The notes below the pieces were generated by a model that was given only the letters and a program-made list of their open reading frames with translations, had not been told where the DNA came from and did no database searches. The position numbers were made by a program, and so were the translations under genes. A stretch of DNA of 64,000 nucleotides from Apiosordaria backusii (lineage: Eukaryota; Ascomycota; Sordariomycetes; Sordariales; Lasiosphaeriaceae), in the NCBI GenBank assembly GCA_030549205.1, contig JAUKTV010000004.1, positions 2,790,001-2,854,000 of the forward strand. The letters run 5' to 3'. Every line of letters starts with the position of its first letter. The first letter of the stretch is position 1. Positions 33,501 to 46,117 of the stretch are shown piece after piece.

Positions 33501-34190
33501 ATGGAAGCAACACTCTCCCGCCCAGCAGCCCGCTGCTGCTGTCTCCTCAAGACCACAACCCCCTCATCCACATCACGAGTCCTCCTCCTCCCAAGTCAGC
33601 AACAACAAACCCGCCAAAAATCCACCCGCGCCCGCCACAAGGCCGCCCTCAACATCCCCGCCCACCCTTCCTTCCTCTCCCAACCACCAGACTCAACCTC
33701 CCCAGGCGGATCAACAACCCTAATCTTCAACCCCCCCTCCTCCGCCCCTTCCGTTTTCCAAACCCCCTTCAAGTTCCTCCCCAAATCTGACCCCCGCCGC
33801 CGCGCCACCCTCGGCTCCCAGCTCTTCTCCTCCTCCGTCACCACGCAATTCTCTCCCCAATCAGTGGACGTTTCCTCTCTCCCAACAATTTTTGACGACC
33901 GCTCCCCGGCCACCACCCCCAAGAACCACTCCCTCACCAAAGAAGACGTCGAGGAGATGCGCCGTCTGCGCTTGGCGGACCCAGTCAAGAACTCCGTCCT
34001 GAGTCTGGCGAGGCAGTTTGGCTGCAGCGTCATGTTTGTCATGATGTGCGTGCAAGCTGGCAAGGAGCACAGAGACAAGGTCCACGTCGAGCCTCACGCT
34101 GCCGCGAGAGAGAAGTGGGGTCCCAAGAAGAGGGAGGCCAAGATGGAGAGGAAGAGGAGGATGGAGATGTTGATGAGGGGGGAGATTTAA
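33501..34190 (+). CDS. MRPL20: Mitochondrial large-subunit ribosomal protein mL58 (Mrpl20)
   Basis: Intronless, 229 residues. A component of the fungal mitochondrial 54S subunit. The N-terminus (MEATLSRPAARCCCLLK) is basic and lacks acidic residues other than Glu2, fitting a targeting sequence, followed by TRARHKAALNIPAHPSF. The conserved blocks LIFNPPSSAPSVFQTPFKFL and PKSDPRRRATL are present, with the helical LTKEDVEEMRRLRLADPVK, LARQFGCSVMFVMMC and the basic tail REKWGPKKREAKMERKRR. The ATG at 33501 is chosen because it precedes the targeting-like sequence; the open frame continues upstream without another ATG in good context. Identification rests on remembered family motifs. Confidence 0.88.
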   Translation: MEATLSRPAARCCCLLKTTTPSSTSRVLLLPSQQQQTRQKSTRARHKAALNIPAHPSFLSQPPDSTSPGGSTTLIFNPPSSAPSVFQTPFKFLPKSDPRRRATLGSQLFSSSVTTQFSPQSVDVSSLPTIFDDRSPATTPKNHSLTKEDVEEMRRLRLADPVKNSVLSLARQFGCSVMFVMMCVQAGKEHRDKVHVEPHAAAREKWGPKKREAKMERKRRMEMLMRGEI

Positions 34191-34743
34191 CTTTCTCTGG
34201 GTGGGAAGAAAAAAAAATATATGGAATGAACGGACTGGGATGGGATGGGTGTATATACAAAAGAGTGCCGTTTTTATGGGACTTGACAAAATGATGCTCG
34301 TGAGGTGGTAAAAATGCATTATGTACGATAGGGAACACCACTCTCTTCGGCTGGGGATATCAAAAAAGGGAACTAATTTTCTGGGGAAATCATAGATGAC
34401 ACGGGAAACGAAACCTTGATACCATATCACGGCGGATGAAAAATGGTTGGGTGGACGAGCTGTCAAGACACATAGGCGTGCAGTGGTAAAAACAAGCAAA
34501 AATGTTCAAAAGAGCAACTCGGCCATTGCATCATGTTGCACCAACTTGTATAATTCACAAAATATATTCTGTACTAAAGTATGCTTTTCCAGAATTGCAT
34601 TCATTGCGGCGCTAGATACGACTACCTTCGTATAGAGCTGGGGTCGATCCGGTTTGTGTGTCACTTTCGCTCGCCTCCCATGAGAGCGCCAACATATATA
34701 TATATTCACAACCCCACCACAACACCTCCTTAACGCCCCTTGC
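34191..34743. other. Convergent 3' intergenic region
   Basis: 3' flanks of mL58 and the F-box-like gene. A short (AT)n tract is at about 34694-34706. No gene. Confidence 0.45.
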
Positions 34744-36406
34744 TCAAGATGTTTCCTTTGCCTTTCCCTTGCCCTTCCCCCTCCAAGAACTCACACTGTC
34801 CTCATCTTTCCAGTCGCTAGTTCCATGCCTGTCCAGCTTGTAATCACCCTGCCCTGGAATGACCCTTGAACACCACCCACACCAGCTCCTCCTCTTCCCC
34901 TGAACTTCCCTCCCCAAGATTTCACCTTTGAGCCTCTCCTCATCCCACTCTGGCACACAAGCGCCCACTTTAAGCCTCTTGACCGAAATCTTTTTCATAA
35001 CACCCCCAATTCCCTCAACTTCATGCCTTACATACCCTACTTTCATGGCCGGTGATGGCGTCCTACGCAGGTGATCCGACCCCGAGCTTAAGAACCCTCC
35101 CAAGGTGCTGGAACCCGACCCGCCGCCCGTCGAATTGCTAGCCAAGCTACTGAGACTAGCGTTGCTGGCAGCAGACAAGCCCGAAATCGTCGTCGAGGAG
35201 GAAGCACTACTATCGCTCCTGTGGCCGATGCCAGCGCGAAGCCGTTCTTGTTGAAGCTGTTGGTCTGCCGCTTCTCGAGCGGCCTCAGCATCATAGTCCG
35301 TTTCTTGCTCAACCTCACGGGCACCACAGCACTGCGCGCTCAAGCCACATTGGACGCCGCGGTCGCCGTCACCAATACCCGTTCCTAAGCCACTAAGAAC
35401 GTCCGTGTATTGGTTGCGCCACTTCCAAACGCTGTCATGGTAGATGTTGTGTAAGCAAGAGTTCATGAATTAGGGTTTCATACGGTCTACCATACCTTTG
35501 GTAAGTGTTATCGTCGTTTCTAATAGACCTTCCGCACGGAAAACACAACCATACACCCGACGAACCGCATTGGCAGATGGCTCGCTGCATATCGTCTGAG
35601 TCGATGCGTATCTCAGGACCCATTGGTGGTTTGACGAGCTGGCCAAGCGGCGCCTTGACACATTTGGTGCAAAGCCGACGGTGTCGGTCTCGGAGAACGA
35701 TTTGGGCAGGCGGTTTGATAGCGCAATTCTGGTGGAGATACGTCAACAAGGCCATCGGGACGGATTAGGGACTCGGCATCTTGAACTCACCCTGCAAACA
35801 ACCGTCCCGCACCTTCGACAAGGTCCCACCAAATCTCTAGCGCACTGGCCTGATTTGCCCTGAAAGTCTGTCCTAACCGACGTATCTTGGCCATAATACC
35901 AGTTGGCGGAGCGTGCACGAAAGCGCAATGTGTCTTGCGGGTCGACGGCAACGTCTTCGAGGGAGCATCGAAGCGACGAGTTTATCAGGCCTTTGCGATC
36001 CTGCAAGAGCGCGCCGTGTAGTATGCGACACGTGCGGGAGAGACTGTCGAGCGAGTTCAGGTCGAGGTTCCTGGCCACTGATTGCGCGATACTGGAACCA
36101 GTCAGTACGTCCTCACCCCCTTCGATTCGCCGTCGAAGGGGAGGCTTGGTGATGGTCTTGAAATGACGACAGGTGTGGAGAAAAGAAAGAAAAAGGGTGA
36201 GTGCCGGCCTACGGATAGCATCCCAAAGCCTTGGTCATGAGGTTCTGGTTCAGCACCTCCTTGACGGCATACTCGTGAGCCTCCTGGTTATCCTTATCCG
36301 TGCTGTTGTTGCTCGCCTTGTGGGCTTGAGCTTCACTGGCATTCCACACCTGTCCATCTCTTTGGGACTCGATGTCCTCGTCGTCCAATTCAACAAATAC
36401 AGCCAT
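34744..36406 (-). CDS. F-box-like protein with a Cys-rich zinc-ribbon region
   Basis: Four exons (36213-36406, 35791-36091, 35496-35728, 34744-35431) join in phase to 471 residues. Introns are 121, 62 and 64 nt. The F-box-like region is split by intron 1 and reads GCYPIAQSVARNLDLNSLD then SLSRTCRILHGALLQ, suggesting an SCF ubiquitin-ligase substrate adaptor. After it come paired cysteines: CRRCGTVVCRNC, LCTKC, AICQC and LCFPC, then CGLSAQCC, probably binding zinc. The C-terminal part has a Ser-rich linker (about residues 300-350) and a second Cys pair, SWCGWCSRVIPG. The start MAVFVELDDEDIESQ is the first ATG that splices in frame to the F-box. The substrate is unknown. Confidence 0.82.
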
Positions 36407-39400
36407 GGTGGTTGGTGGTGTGTGGGTAAAAGATGATATGTCGGATTCAGAGATGATGGCGGCGATAAGGATGATGCGATGACCAGGAGGGCTCTCAAAG
36501 ACCCGGAATCGGACGGGAATTCGAGAACTGGCAGGGAGGGCAAGTGGAGGGAGCACACAAAGACAATAACAGAGAAAAAGAGGAAATATCACTGAAGGGA
36601 CGAAGATAAACGTGCCATTATCATGCCGTAACTGTAGCCTCTGACAACATGATATAATTTGATGCCAGTTTGACGTTCACACTGAGAAAGTCTGTAGCTT
36701 CCAGGATGAACGAACCGTTGTTTGGGGGAGGAACCAACCCCAGCATCGACCCCACTCTGGATAACCGACCCCCGGCACACCGGGAGCAGCTAACCACCGG
36801 CTGCCCCACCTTCCAACTGCTAGGGAATGGCGGGGTATTTGCCCACGTCACTATCGCGACCGTTGCTGCACCAGAGCATGTGACGTTTTTGACTTTCTTT
36901 TCTAGTGTATCCATGATCAGAATCCCATCGCGATATCTTCACAACCCTGGGCATTGACGCGAAAAACTCTACCTGGGCACGTGGCTCATACGCGCACCTA
37001 CAGGAGCGTTGCTGTTGCGTACAGCTGTTACATATGGGATCCGCCCGCAATGGCCCTTCCCCAATCGTCAGAATAGAACGTGGGATGGTCTATCTCAATT
37101 GCTCCTTCGAGATGCGGAAATCTGGAACATCTTTCTCCCAGCTAAGTTCTCCCGACGATGACTGATCGTCCTGCCGCCAGCTCTTCTGCACCTTGAAGCT
37201 TAGCTCCCCCCCACGAAACCCCCATGTCTTTGCCTGTTGCACATGATCACATCTCTTTCTTCACCGTACCGTTGTGCTTCACCGCACCATTGAAACATCA
37301 TCCCTTACCTCATGGTGTCGACAATTGAAAACATGCGCGCGGGTGTAGAGCTCAGGTGATATAGCTGAGTCAAGATGGGTGAAGACATTCTTCTGTCACG
37401 TCTCCGGCGTATGAAGCCACCTCGGATTCTGAGCATCGACGAATAGTCCTATCTATACCTAACAATCGAGCCTGGTCTTCAACAATGCTCGACTCCGAGC
37501 ATGTGAATCAACCGGGGGTTAAGCAACGCTGCAATCGATGGATCCCAGTTCATCTTGTTCGTTGTTACACGGCAGCAAGCCGGTACCTATCAGCTCACAG
37601 AAAACAATCAATCTTCCGCAACAAGTTTATCGTGTCGGTCGAATGCCGTTTTGTTGGGTCCAGAGCCGTCAATCCCTCCTGCCGATACGAGAATATTGCT
37701 GTTCATCCGTGATTGGCCGACTCTGACGGCTGGAACCTGTCAGCTCCTCACTACCTGCAGAATTAGGGACGCTCACTGTAGCATTCGGTGGACAGCCATT
37801 CACTCACTCGAAAACCAGCAAATCAAGGCACAAGTCGTCAGAAAACAGTAAAAGTATACGCTTTCATTTATCCTCATCAAAGATTTCGGTCGTGCGCGAT
37901 ATCTGTTCAGATCATCCGTCTCGGCAAGCAGCAAACGCTCTCCCTGTCGGCGATCCGTTTGACGAGCCGGCAGATATCCTTGCCTTGCTACTTTAGTCGG
38001 CTGCGTCGATCATATTCATATAAATTGGTACCTGGTGCGTGGGACCATGGAATACCTACGTCCTACTACTGTCGTTGACGACGATGGGTAGCTACAGTAG
38101 GCCTCCAGGTGGGAAGGAATACACATTCGTCGTGGGCTCATAGCCATCACATTGGAATCACGCTCCCGTACCTAGCGCTACATCGTTTTTCTTCTCTAGG
38201 CCATCCGGCGGTAAAGCTGGACCTTACCTCAAGCTTGACCTGATGAATTCTTCTGAATCCAAGTTTATCGCAAGGTGGCATCGGCCCCTTGCACACCGCA
38301 TTTCAAAGCTGCAGTGTGCAGCATCTGAGCACACTGACATACACTAGAAATGCGCTATCGCGAAGTGGCACCAATGCTGGCTTTTCCGAATTCCAAAAGG
38401 CGTTTTGACGCAGGGGTGAAGACAGCTGAACCGCTCGAGCCCTGTCGCATGGAAAGCCCGAGCCTGGAAGATTGGTGGCTGTAAATGCTACCCCTTTTTG
38501 GGACACAAAATCGATATTTTCAGGCTTGCAAAACGGCGCTTGACGGGACACGCCTCAGCGTCTGATTCATCTGTCCATTGTTGTCAGCATGATAACGCCG
38601 ACGATAGCAATGACAGCGATGATTCCGCCAACCTTCATCACTTTGAATGCCAAGCGCTGAACCGAGGGACATGCATTTGATGCGGCGACAACGGACGCTG
38701 GCACTCGTATTGGCCATCTTCAAAAAGAACCTCGCGCTCGTCCGGACTCGCCTGTTTTGTCTAAGAAAAACGCTGGCTTCTTCGTGAGCCTCGCCAGGAC
38801 ATTCCTGTCTCCTCATAGAGTCAGTTTGGGCCCGTTATCATCACCGCAATCTCGGCGGCTTCTAACGTCAAGTTCAGCTCCCCACTCAAAGAAAGGAAAC
38901 GCGCTCGAGAATTCACGATTGCTTCCACGCTAATCTCAGCGCTCTCAGCGCCTGGCCAGGCCCCCCCCTTTTCCTATTCCAGATTTGGCAGCCAGCCTAG
39001 CGACTATCAAGAAACTGTTAAGCCTTACGAGTTTTCGAGCGCCAATCAATCGACCACCGGCTGTGGCTTGCTGCGCGCAGCCAATACATGTCTTTTAATT
39101 TCGCCAGCAAGCAAACATCATGGTCTGGATTCTGTTGCTGGATCTCGACCCGACAGAGAGGATGTCTGATTGTTTCATGAATCTCAAGAGCGAGCGATGT
39201 TGAAAATGATCGACCGTTAACCACAGCTCAATCGGATCTTTCCTGAGCTTAATTTTTTTTTCGTGTTGATGAGATCCACCAGCACTGAATGGACCCCTGC
39301 TGCATCACTGCCAGTCGATCCACTTGGAGCGAGCTGGCTTCCGAGCTGCTGTTTGGTGGATGGGGGCGTGCTATGCGTGCCGATTGCCACCCTGTTCCCA

Positions 39401-40135
39401 ATTTGAGAATCCCTCGCGAGCGTCCCTCTGTCTTGTTCCCACTGGCTTCCGACGTCTAGATTCTTCCCCTCTACTGAGAACTGTCTCTAGACATCTGTTT
39501 GGCAGTCCAGAACAACTGTAGGAGCAGTGCTTGACTTGCAATTCTGCCAACACTGTACCCGTACGAGGCCCGGGAAGGCATGCTGCATGGTGTTTGCATC
39601 TCCTCCACCACACGCCCAAGATAAACAGGGGTGGTGACAGAGAGGGCTAGCAAGCCTGTTCAGCGCGGGCGCCAGCCCAGTCTTGGGGACGCCTGGGACC
39701 TTGGCAATGGCATCAGTGCACGGGGAGAGGGTTGATGGGCGGCACGCTGAGCTGTCACAGCCTGCCCCCCCTGCTCCGTTTTCTCTTCTGATTGCTACCC
39801 GCACCTGTATACAGGGCACACACCCCCCCCCTCATCCATTCCTTCCAGTGTTACTGGACTTCTCTTTTCTTCCCTTCCTTTTCCCCTTCGAGGTCAAGAT
39901 TGACTCAAATCCAACCCAACCTTGTTTCTTACATCCCACGAGTTCGAGGGTTGCCGTCCCCACCTTGAGGATCTCCTGGCGCACCTCGGTCCGTTTTTAC
40001 GACAAAACCTAATCGGACCATAAGGCATCGTCCCTTCCGGAGGTCGAGGCCAGACCAAACAGACGGGGAATCTTGCCTAGGACGTCTCGGGAGGCAGAAC
40101 CATTGGTTCCCGCCGCCACGAGATAGGCCGGCAAC
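36407..40135. other. Long intergenic region upstream of the GT2 gene
   Basis: About 3.7 kb with no supportable gene; open frames are at most about 110 codons and unlike known proteins. The last 400 bp before 40136 are CT-rich, like a leader. Such long upstream spacers often hold extended promoters, but I see no specific sites. Confidence 0.4.
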
Positions 40136-43078
40136 ATGAAGAAGTTCCAGTCGTACTTTACGCCTGCGACGGGACCGGATGGCCAACCAGAGAGCAAAGA
40201 TGGGGAGAAGGCAAAGGGGGGTCGGTCCGGGAGGAAGCAGGAGTCCAAGCCTTCAACACACCAACTACAACCGATACCGCCACGAGGAAGACAACCACCA
40301 CCACCCTCTGAAGCAACATCCGGACATGCCACTCCTCAAATTGCGTCCGGCAGGGCGAGCATGTTGTCTGTCCCAGATGGAGCGACGGTTCGGTCTAGCT
40401 CGAAACGAAGTCCAAGCAGATCTCGAGCCTCGTTTCGGCACTCGGTATTCCCGGCAGGTGATCAACGGAATCACGATACCAGCACCATCATGGAGATCCG
40501 TAACGACATGATGGTGAATTGGCTGTACGAGCAGCAACTCCGAAAACAGTACGCCAGCGGCATGGATCCCTATGAAGGTGTCGTGCTGAAGAAGGCCCGA
40601 GGCAACTTCACCTGCTGCCCACCGCAGATGGCGGGCATCCCCGAGTCACTTTACGCCATGGTCTCCCAGATGAACGTGCGCTGTGCCATGACGATCAATA
40701 CGCCCGTCGTGAGGGCGTTGATGGACTCGATTGTCAACAAGACCGACATCGACTATGTGCCGCTTCCCGATGGGCTACGAGTTCAAATTCTACCTTCAAT
40801 GTCCGACTTACCAAGAGGCCAGCTGCACCATTTTGCGGCCTTTATCGAAGACGTTAGAATGCTGGTCGTGTGGGACGATGAGCCAGAGAAGCTGTTGGAG
40901 AGAGCACAGACTCTTGAACAGAGGTTTATCGAAATCATTTGGGGAGGGGGCAATGAGGGCGAGGACGAAGAAAAGGATGAAAAGAATTTCGCCAATGTGA
41001 ATGTGAATGAACTGGACCCAAACCAGCTGGAGGGCGCGCCGGAAAAGCGACCAGTCAGGTTGGAAAGCGCTATCATGGTGTCACTCACCATGATTCTCTG
41101 GATTGTGTGCCCGGGATTGGGTTGGAGAGCGTTGGCATACCAGTCTGCAGTGGATGGGACCTATGTCAGATTTGCGCTCCTGGCCGCCTGCCCAGTGCAG
41201 ATGTTTGTCAGTTTGTTCTTCTTCCAGTCGATTGTCACCAACCTTTTCCAAATCTTCGGCCCCATCTCGGCCGTTTCCAACAATAGCAAGTATTATAGCG
41301 GAAAGCCGCCCCGACGACTTAACCGCGATGTCAACGCTCTCCCACATGTTACGATCCAAATGCCTGTTTATAAAGAGGGCTTGAACGCTGTCATTCAGCC
41401 TACGGTTGTGTCCCTGAAGGCGGCCATCAGCACATACGAAATGCAGGGCGGGACGGCCAACATCTTTGTCAACGACGACGGTATGCAGCTCATTTCGGAG
41501 GAGGACGCTCAAGCACGCCGCGACTTTTACGACGAGCACAACATCGGCTGGGTGGCACGCCCACCTCACAACCCGAACCCGAAGGAGGAAGGCGAGGTCA
41601 AGTTTCTCCGTCGCGGCAAGTTCAAGAAGGCCAGCAACATGAACTACGCCCTCCGCACCAGCAATCTTGTGGAAGCCAAGCTCGAGGCCATTCAACGTAG
41701 TGCCAAGTGGAGTAACGAACAGGAGACAGCTGCGTACCGCCAGTGCCTGGCTGAGGTCTTGGATGATGACGAAGGCCGGACTTGGGCCGATGGCAACATT
41801 CGTGTTGGCGACTACATTCTGATCATCGACTCCGACACACGTGTTCCTAAGGATTGTTTGCTGGATGCCGTCAGTGAGATGGAGCAGAGTCCCGAGGTGG
41901 CCATCATTCAGTTCCAGTCCGGTGTCATGAACGTCACCAATTCCTTCTTTGAAAGAGGGTAAGTAATTTGAAGCTAAAGAGTGGAGGTCTGGACTAATCA
42001 GTTTTTAGTGTCACGTTCTTCACCTATCTCATCTACTCGTGTATTACCTATGCTGTCGCCTCAGGTGATTCGTGCCCTTTCGTCGGCCACAACGCCCTGC
42101 TTCGATGGTCAGCCATTCAAGATGCCACGGCTTACACTGACGAGGACGGTTACGAGAAATATTGGTCTGAATCCCACGTGTCGGAAGATTTCGAAATGTC
42201 GCTTCGCCTCCAGGTTGCCGGCTACACGCTCCGCTATGCCTCGTACACGGGCGATGGTTTCAAGGAGGGTGTCAGTTTGACAGTCTATGACGAACTGGCC
42301 CGCTGGGAAAAGTACGCATTTGGGTGCAACGAGCTTCTGTTCCACCCCCTCCGATTCTGGATCTACAAGGGTCCCCTCACGCCTCTTTTCCGGGAGTTTC
42401 TCTGCTCCAATATCCCGCTGCCCAAGAAGATGACCATTATGGCCTACGTCGGCACCTACTACGCCATTTCTGCAGCGTGGTGCATCACGCTGGCCAACTA
42501 CTTCATCACTGGCTGGTTCTATGGCTTGTACGACAAGTATTACCTGGATTCGTTCGCCATCTACATTTCGATTGTAGTTGTCTTCAACGGTCTTGGTAAC
42601 CTTGGGCTGGCTGTGCTGCGGTATCGGTTGAGCGAGAAGGGCCTGTTGAGTGCTTGTATGTTGTTCTTACCCCTTTCTGACATGAGCTTCTGGTCTGTCA
42701 TATACTAACCTATATTTAGACTGGGAATGTCTCAAATGGATTCCGATGTTCACCATCTTCCTGGGCGGCCTTTCCCTCCACACAGCGCAGGCCATCCTAT
42801 GCCACTTTTTCGAAATTGAAATGGTCTGGGGTGCCACAGCAAAGGAACTGGAAAACCTGAGCTTCGGCAGCGAAATCGTGCGCATCATCCGCAAGTTTAA
42901 GTTCACCTTCGTGTACTGCTTCCTCTGCACGGCGCTCATGATTTGTGGCACCACCGTCTTTCCCGCCCAGTGGCGCATCGCCGAGTTTTATGCCATCTAC
43001 CCACTCTCCACGACCGTGGTTGCGCACTTCTCCCTGCCGGTGTTCTTGAACCCGGCGTTGATGATGTTTACGTGGTAG
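40136..43078 (+). CDS. GT2: Fungal type-2 glycosyltransferase (GT2 family), multi-pass membrane
   Basis: Three exons, 40136-41958, 42009-42655 and 42720-43078, give 942 residues. A processive-type family 2 glycosyltransferase related to chitin and hyaluronan synthases. It resembles the fungal GT2 proteins shown in plant pathogens to be needed for hyphal growth on solid surfaces. Visible motifs are VNDDG, the DxD-type IIDSDTR at about residues 561-567, the acid-base SEDFEMSLRL, and ELARWEKYAFGC in place of QxxRW. The first ~120 residues are Pro/Ser/Arg-rich and probably disordered and cytosolic. Membrane segments include MVSLTMILWIVCPGLGW and AACPVQMFVSLFFFQSIV, with about five more after the catalytic core. 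The polymer made is not known from sequence. Confidence 0.92.
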
Positions 43079-44283
43079 TTTTGGGTGCGATGTTGGATAT
43101 TTCTTCTTTTAAGCCACACAAAAAATGGGTAATCGTTAATGAGGTTATTTGTTACTTTTGATTGCCAAAGTCGGCGATGTATATTTTATTAGAAGTCTTT
43201 TTGATCTCTTGGATATTTTATACAACTTTGATGAGGTTAACTTAGGAAATGGGAGTTTTGGAGTAACAACAGCAGGGGGGGCTGAGATGGGGGATGAATT
43301 TTATATATGGAAACTGACTACATACCAGAAAACTTGATTTTCTTTCTCACTTCTTGTGTTTTTGAAGAGAGTTTGGTGCTTGTTGGTGAGGCCAAAGCCA
43401 AACTTTCAATGACAACGATGATATAGACTTTGTTTCTCTTCAATATTCTTTTCCTATGATAGAGCAACAGTAGGGTACATACATGAGATGGGATGAGTGG
43501 GGGTTATGCGCGGGCTGTAGTTGAATCCGAATGTCAGGATTACAAACTCCATTAATCAACTTCCCGTTTCAGTCGCAAGTGAGATGCAATGAGATGCCAA
43601 CACGTTGCCGTCGCGGTAACCTTGACGGGGGCGGCGATGGTGATGGAGGGGAAGGTGTGAGCTGCGATAAGAAAAGATAAGCATCGCCAAGCTTACACAG
43701 TCGGTAACAAGTCCTGAAGCGGGGCGCCACGCGCGCACACAATCGAGACAATCAAAACGGCCCCGCATGGTGTGCCCCTCCAAAAAATTTCCCCTCCATC
43801 ATCTGCCACCAAGCAGCCCCTGCAGAGCTATTATATCCGGTTCTCTTGTAAGCAAAAAAATGGCTCCAGAATATGGATCTCGTGTCTTCATCTCCCTCCG
43901 CTTGCCACTGCTTTTCAACCACTTTGGTTGGCCGCTTTCCGTTCGGGGATAACCTCTGGGGTGGACGTCTCAGTGTCCTGGACTTGCCTTGTCAGTGATC
44001 CCTTGTTGACTGTGATATTTTCTCCTGCCGGACCCGATCTCGGTGTCTCCATCATCTCAACTCAAGAACCCTCTTCGACCTTCCTCCCCTCGGCCAAGTC
44101 CTTCCCTCCACTTCCGACTGCCGAGTCTATTACCTATAGCTTTCTGTCCTGCGACGAATTCTTTCGTTAGAAACTTCGTCGTCATCCTTTGCCGATCGTC
44201 GACCGCTGTCTATGTGTTGCGCGCGCATACCGGACGAAATCAAGACGAAAAGAATACACGCGATCCAGGAAACAACAGAAAAA
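43079..44283. other. Intergenic region
   Basis: 3' flank of GT2 and promoter side of the amidophosphoribosyltransferase gene. No gene is supported. A short ORF from 44212 overlaps the real start in another frame and is not convincing. Confidence 0.45.
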
Positions 44284-46117
44284 ATGTGCGGTATCCTCGC
44301 TCTGATCCTCGCCGACTGGCAGGCCACCGATGCCGCCTTCGACTTACACGAGGCCTTGTACTATCTCCAACATCGTGGCCAGGATGCTTGCGGTATCTCC
44401 ACCAGTGCCGTCGGCGGCAGGATATACCAGTGCAAGGGCAATGGCATGGCCGCTAAGGTCTTTGAGGATGGCAAGCGCATTGCCGATCTTCCCGGATACA
44501 TGGGTATCGCCCATCTTAGGTATCCCACTGCCGGAACCAGCTCCGTAGGTCTTCGTCTTGCCCCAATGGTGATGTATAAGCCAGCTAACATCCTCTTTGC
44601 TTCTAGAGCGCCGAGAGCCAGCCTTTCTACGTCAACTCTCCCTACGGTATCTGCTTTGCGCACAACGGCAACCTGATCAATGCTCCCGAACTGCGCAAGT
44701 TCCTCGACCAGGAAGCTCACCGCCATGTCAACACCGATTCCGACAGCGAGCTCATGCTCAACGTTCTCGCTAACGCCCTGAACGAGACTGGCAAGGCGCG
44801 TGTGAACACGGAGGATATCTTCAACGCCCTGGGCGAGACATACAAAAAATGCCAGGGTGCCTGGGCCGGCGTTGCCATGATCGCCGGTTTTGGTGTCCTT
44901 GCCTTCCGCGACAGCTGGGGCATCCGTCCTCTGGTGATGGGTTCCCGTCCCTCGGCCACTCAAGAAGGCGGTATTGACTACATGTTTGCCTCGGAAAGCA
45001 TTGCGCTCCGCCAACTGGGCTTCAAGAACTTCCAGGACATCCTCCCTGGCCAGGCCGTATTCATTCAAAAAGGCGGCAAACCCCAATTCCACCAGGTCAC
45101 CGAAATCAAGGCCTACTCCCCTGACATCTTCGAGTACGTCTACTTTGCCCGCCCAGATACGGTCATGGACGGCATCTCGGTCAACGAGAGCAGACGGATC
45201 ATGGGCGCCAAGCTGGCGGACAAACTGAAAGAGATCCTCGGCGAGGAGGGCATTAAGGAGATCGACGCCGTGATCCCCATCCCAGAAACCGCCTCGACTA
45301 GCGCGCAAGTGGTATCAGACAAACTCAGCATTCCCTTCTCCAACGGCTTCATCAAGAACCGCTACGTCTACCGCACGTTTATTCTCCCCGGCCAAAAAGC
45401 CCGGCAAAAGAGCGTCCGCCGCAAGCTCAGCGCCATGGAGTCCGAATTCAAGGACCGGGTGGTCTGCTTGGTAGACGACTCCATTGTCCGCGGCACCACA
45501 TCCAGGGAAATCGTCAGCATGGCGCGCGAGGCCGGGGCCCGCAAGGTCATCTTTGCCAGCTGCGCCCCGCCCATCAAGTACCCCCACATCTACGGCATCG
45601 ATCTCGCCTCTCCTCAAGAGCTTATTGCGCACGAGAAGACGAGGCAGGATATTGCCCGGCACATCAACGCTGACGAGGTTGTGTACCAAGATCTGGACGA
45701 CCTCAAGGCGGCGTGCACGGAGGCGAGCGGGGGCAAGATCACCCAGTTTGAGGTGGGTGTGTTCTGCGGGAAGTATCAGACTGAGGTGCCCGAGGGGTAT
45801 TTTGATCATTTGAATGAGCTGAGGGGGAAGAAGAGGGAGGCCGCGCCTACTGCTGGGGGAGAGACTTTGGTGGCTAGCGGTGGGCCGGTGAACGTCGCTA
45901 ATGGGACCAAGGGCGTGCAATTCAAGCTTGACTTGTCGGGAGTGAGACCCGGGGGACTGGCCCCTGTGAGTGAGGAGGCTGTTAAGGGGACAGCGGCGCT
46001 TAGCCCGGATAATAGGCAAGATATTAGGTGAGTCTCTCTATTCTTTACTGTTACGGGAGTCTGAGCTGACAAGAGTGTAGCATCCATAACCTGGCGACTG
46101 ATCCCAACAACCGGTGA
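44284..46117 (+). CDS. ADE4: Amidophosphoribosyltransferase
   Basis: Catalyses the first committed step of de novo purine synthesis: glutamine plus PRPP to 5-phosphoribosylamine. Exons 44284-44544, 44607-46027 and 46081-46117 give 572 residues. The N-terminus is MCGILALI, so Cys2 is exposed as the glutamine amidotransferase nucleophile once Met1 is removed; no propeptide is encoded. Other class II amidotransferase signs are LQHRGQDACGI, GIAHLRYPTAG and CFAHNGNL. The phosphoribosyltransferase domain carries the PRPP loop VVCLVDDSIVRGTTS and IPIPETASTSAQ. The final exon is only 37 nt and encodes IHNLATDPNNR. It is longer at the C-terminus than yeast Ade4, with a Gly/Ala-rich tail. Feedback inhibition by purine nucleotides is known for the family. 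Confidence 0.97.

Noticed and set aside
41081..41695. 204-codon frame antisense to the GT2 gene
   Set aside because: Shadow of a highly biased coding exon; no independent support.
44361..45308. Long open frame (315 codons) antisense to amidophosphoribosyltransferase
   Set aside because: Same codon-bias shadow effect; no recognisable domain, and it overlaps a certain gene completely.
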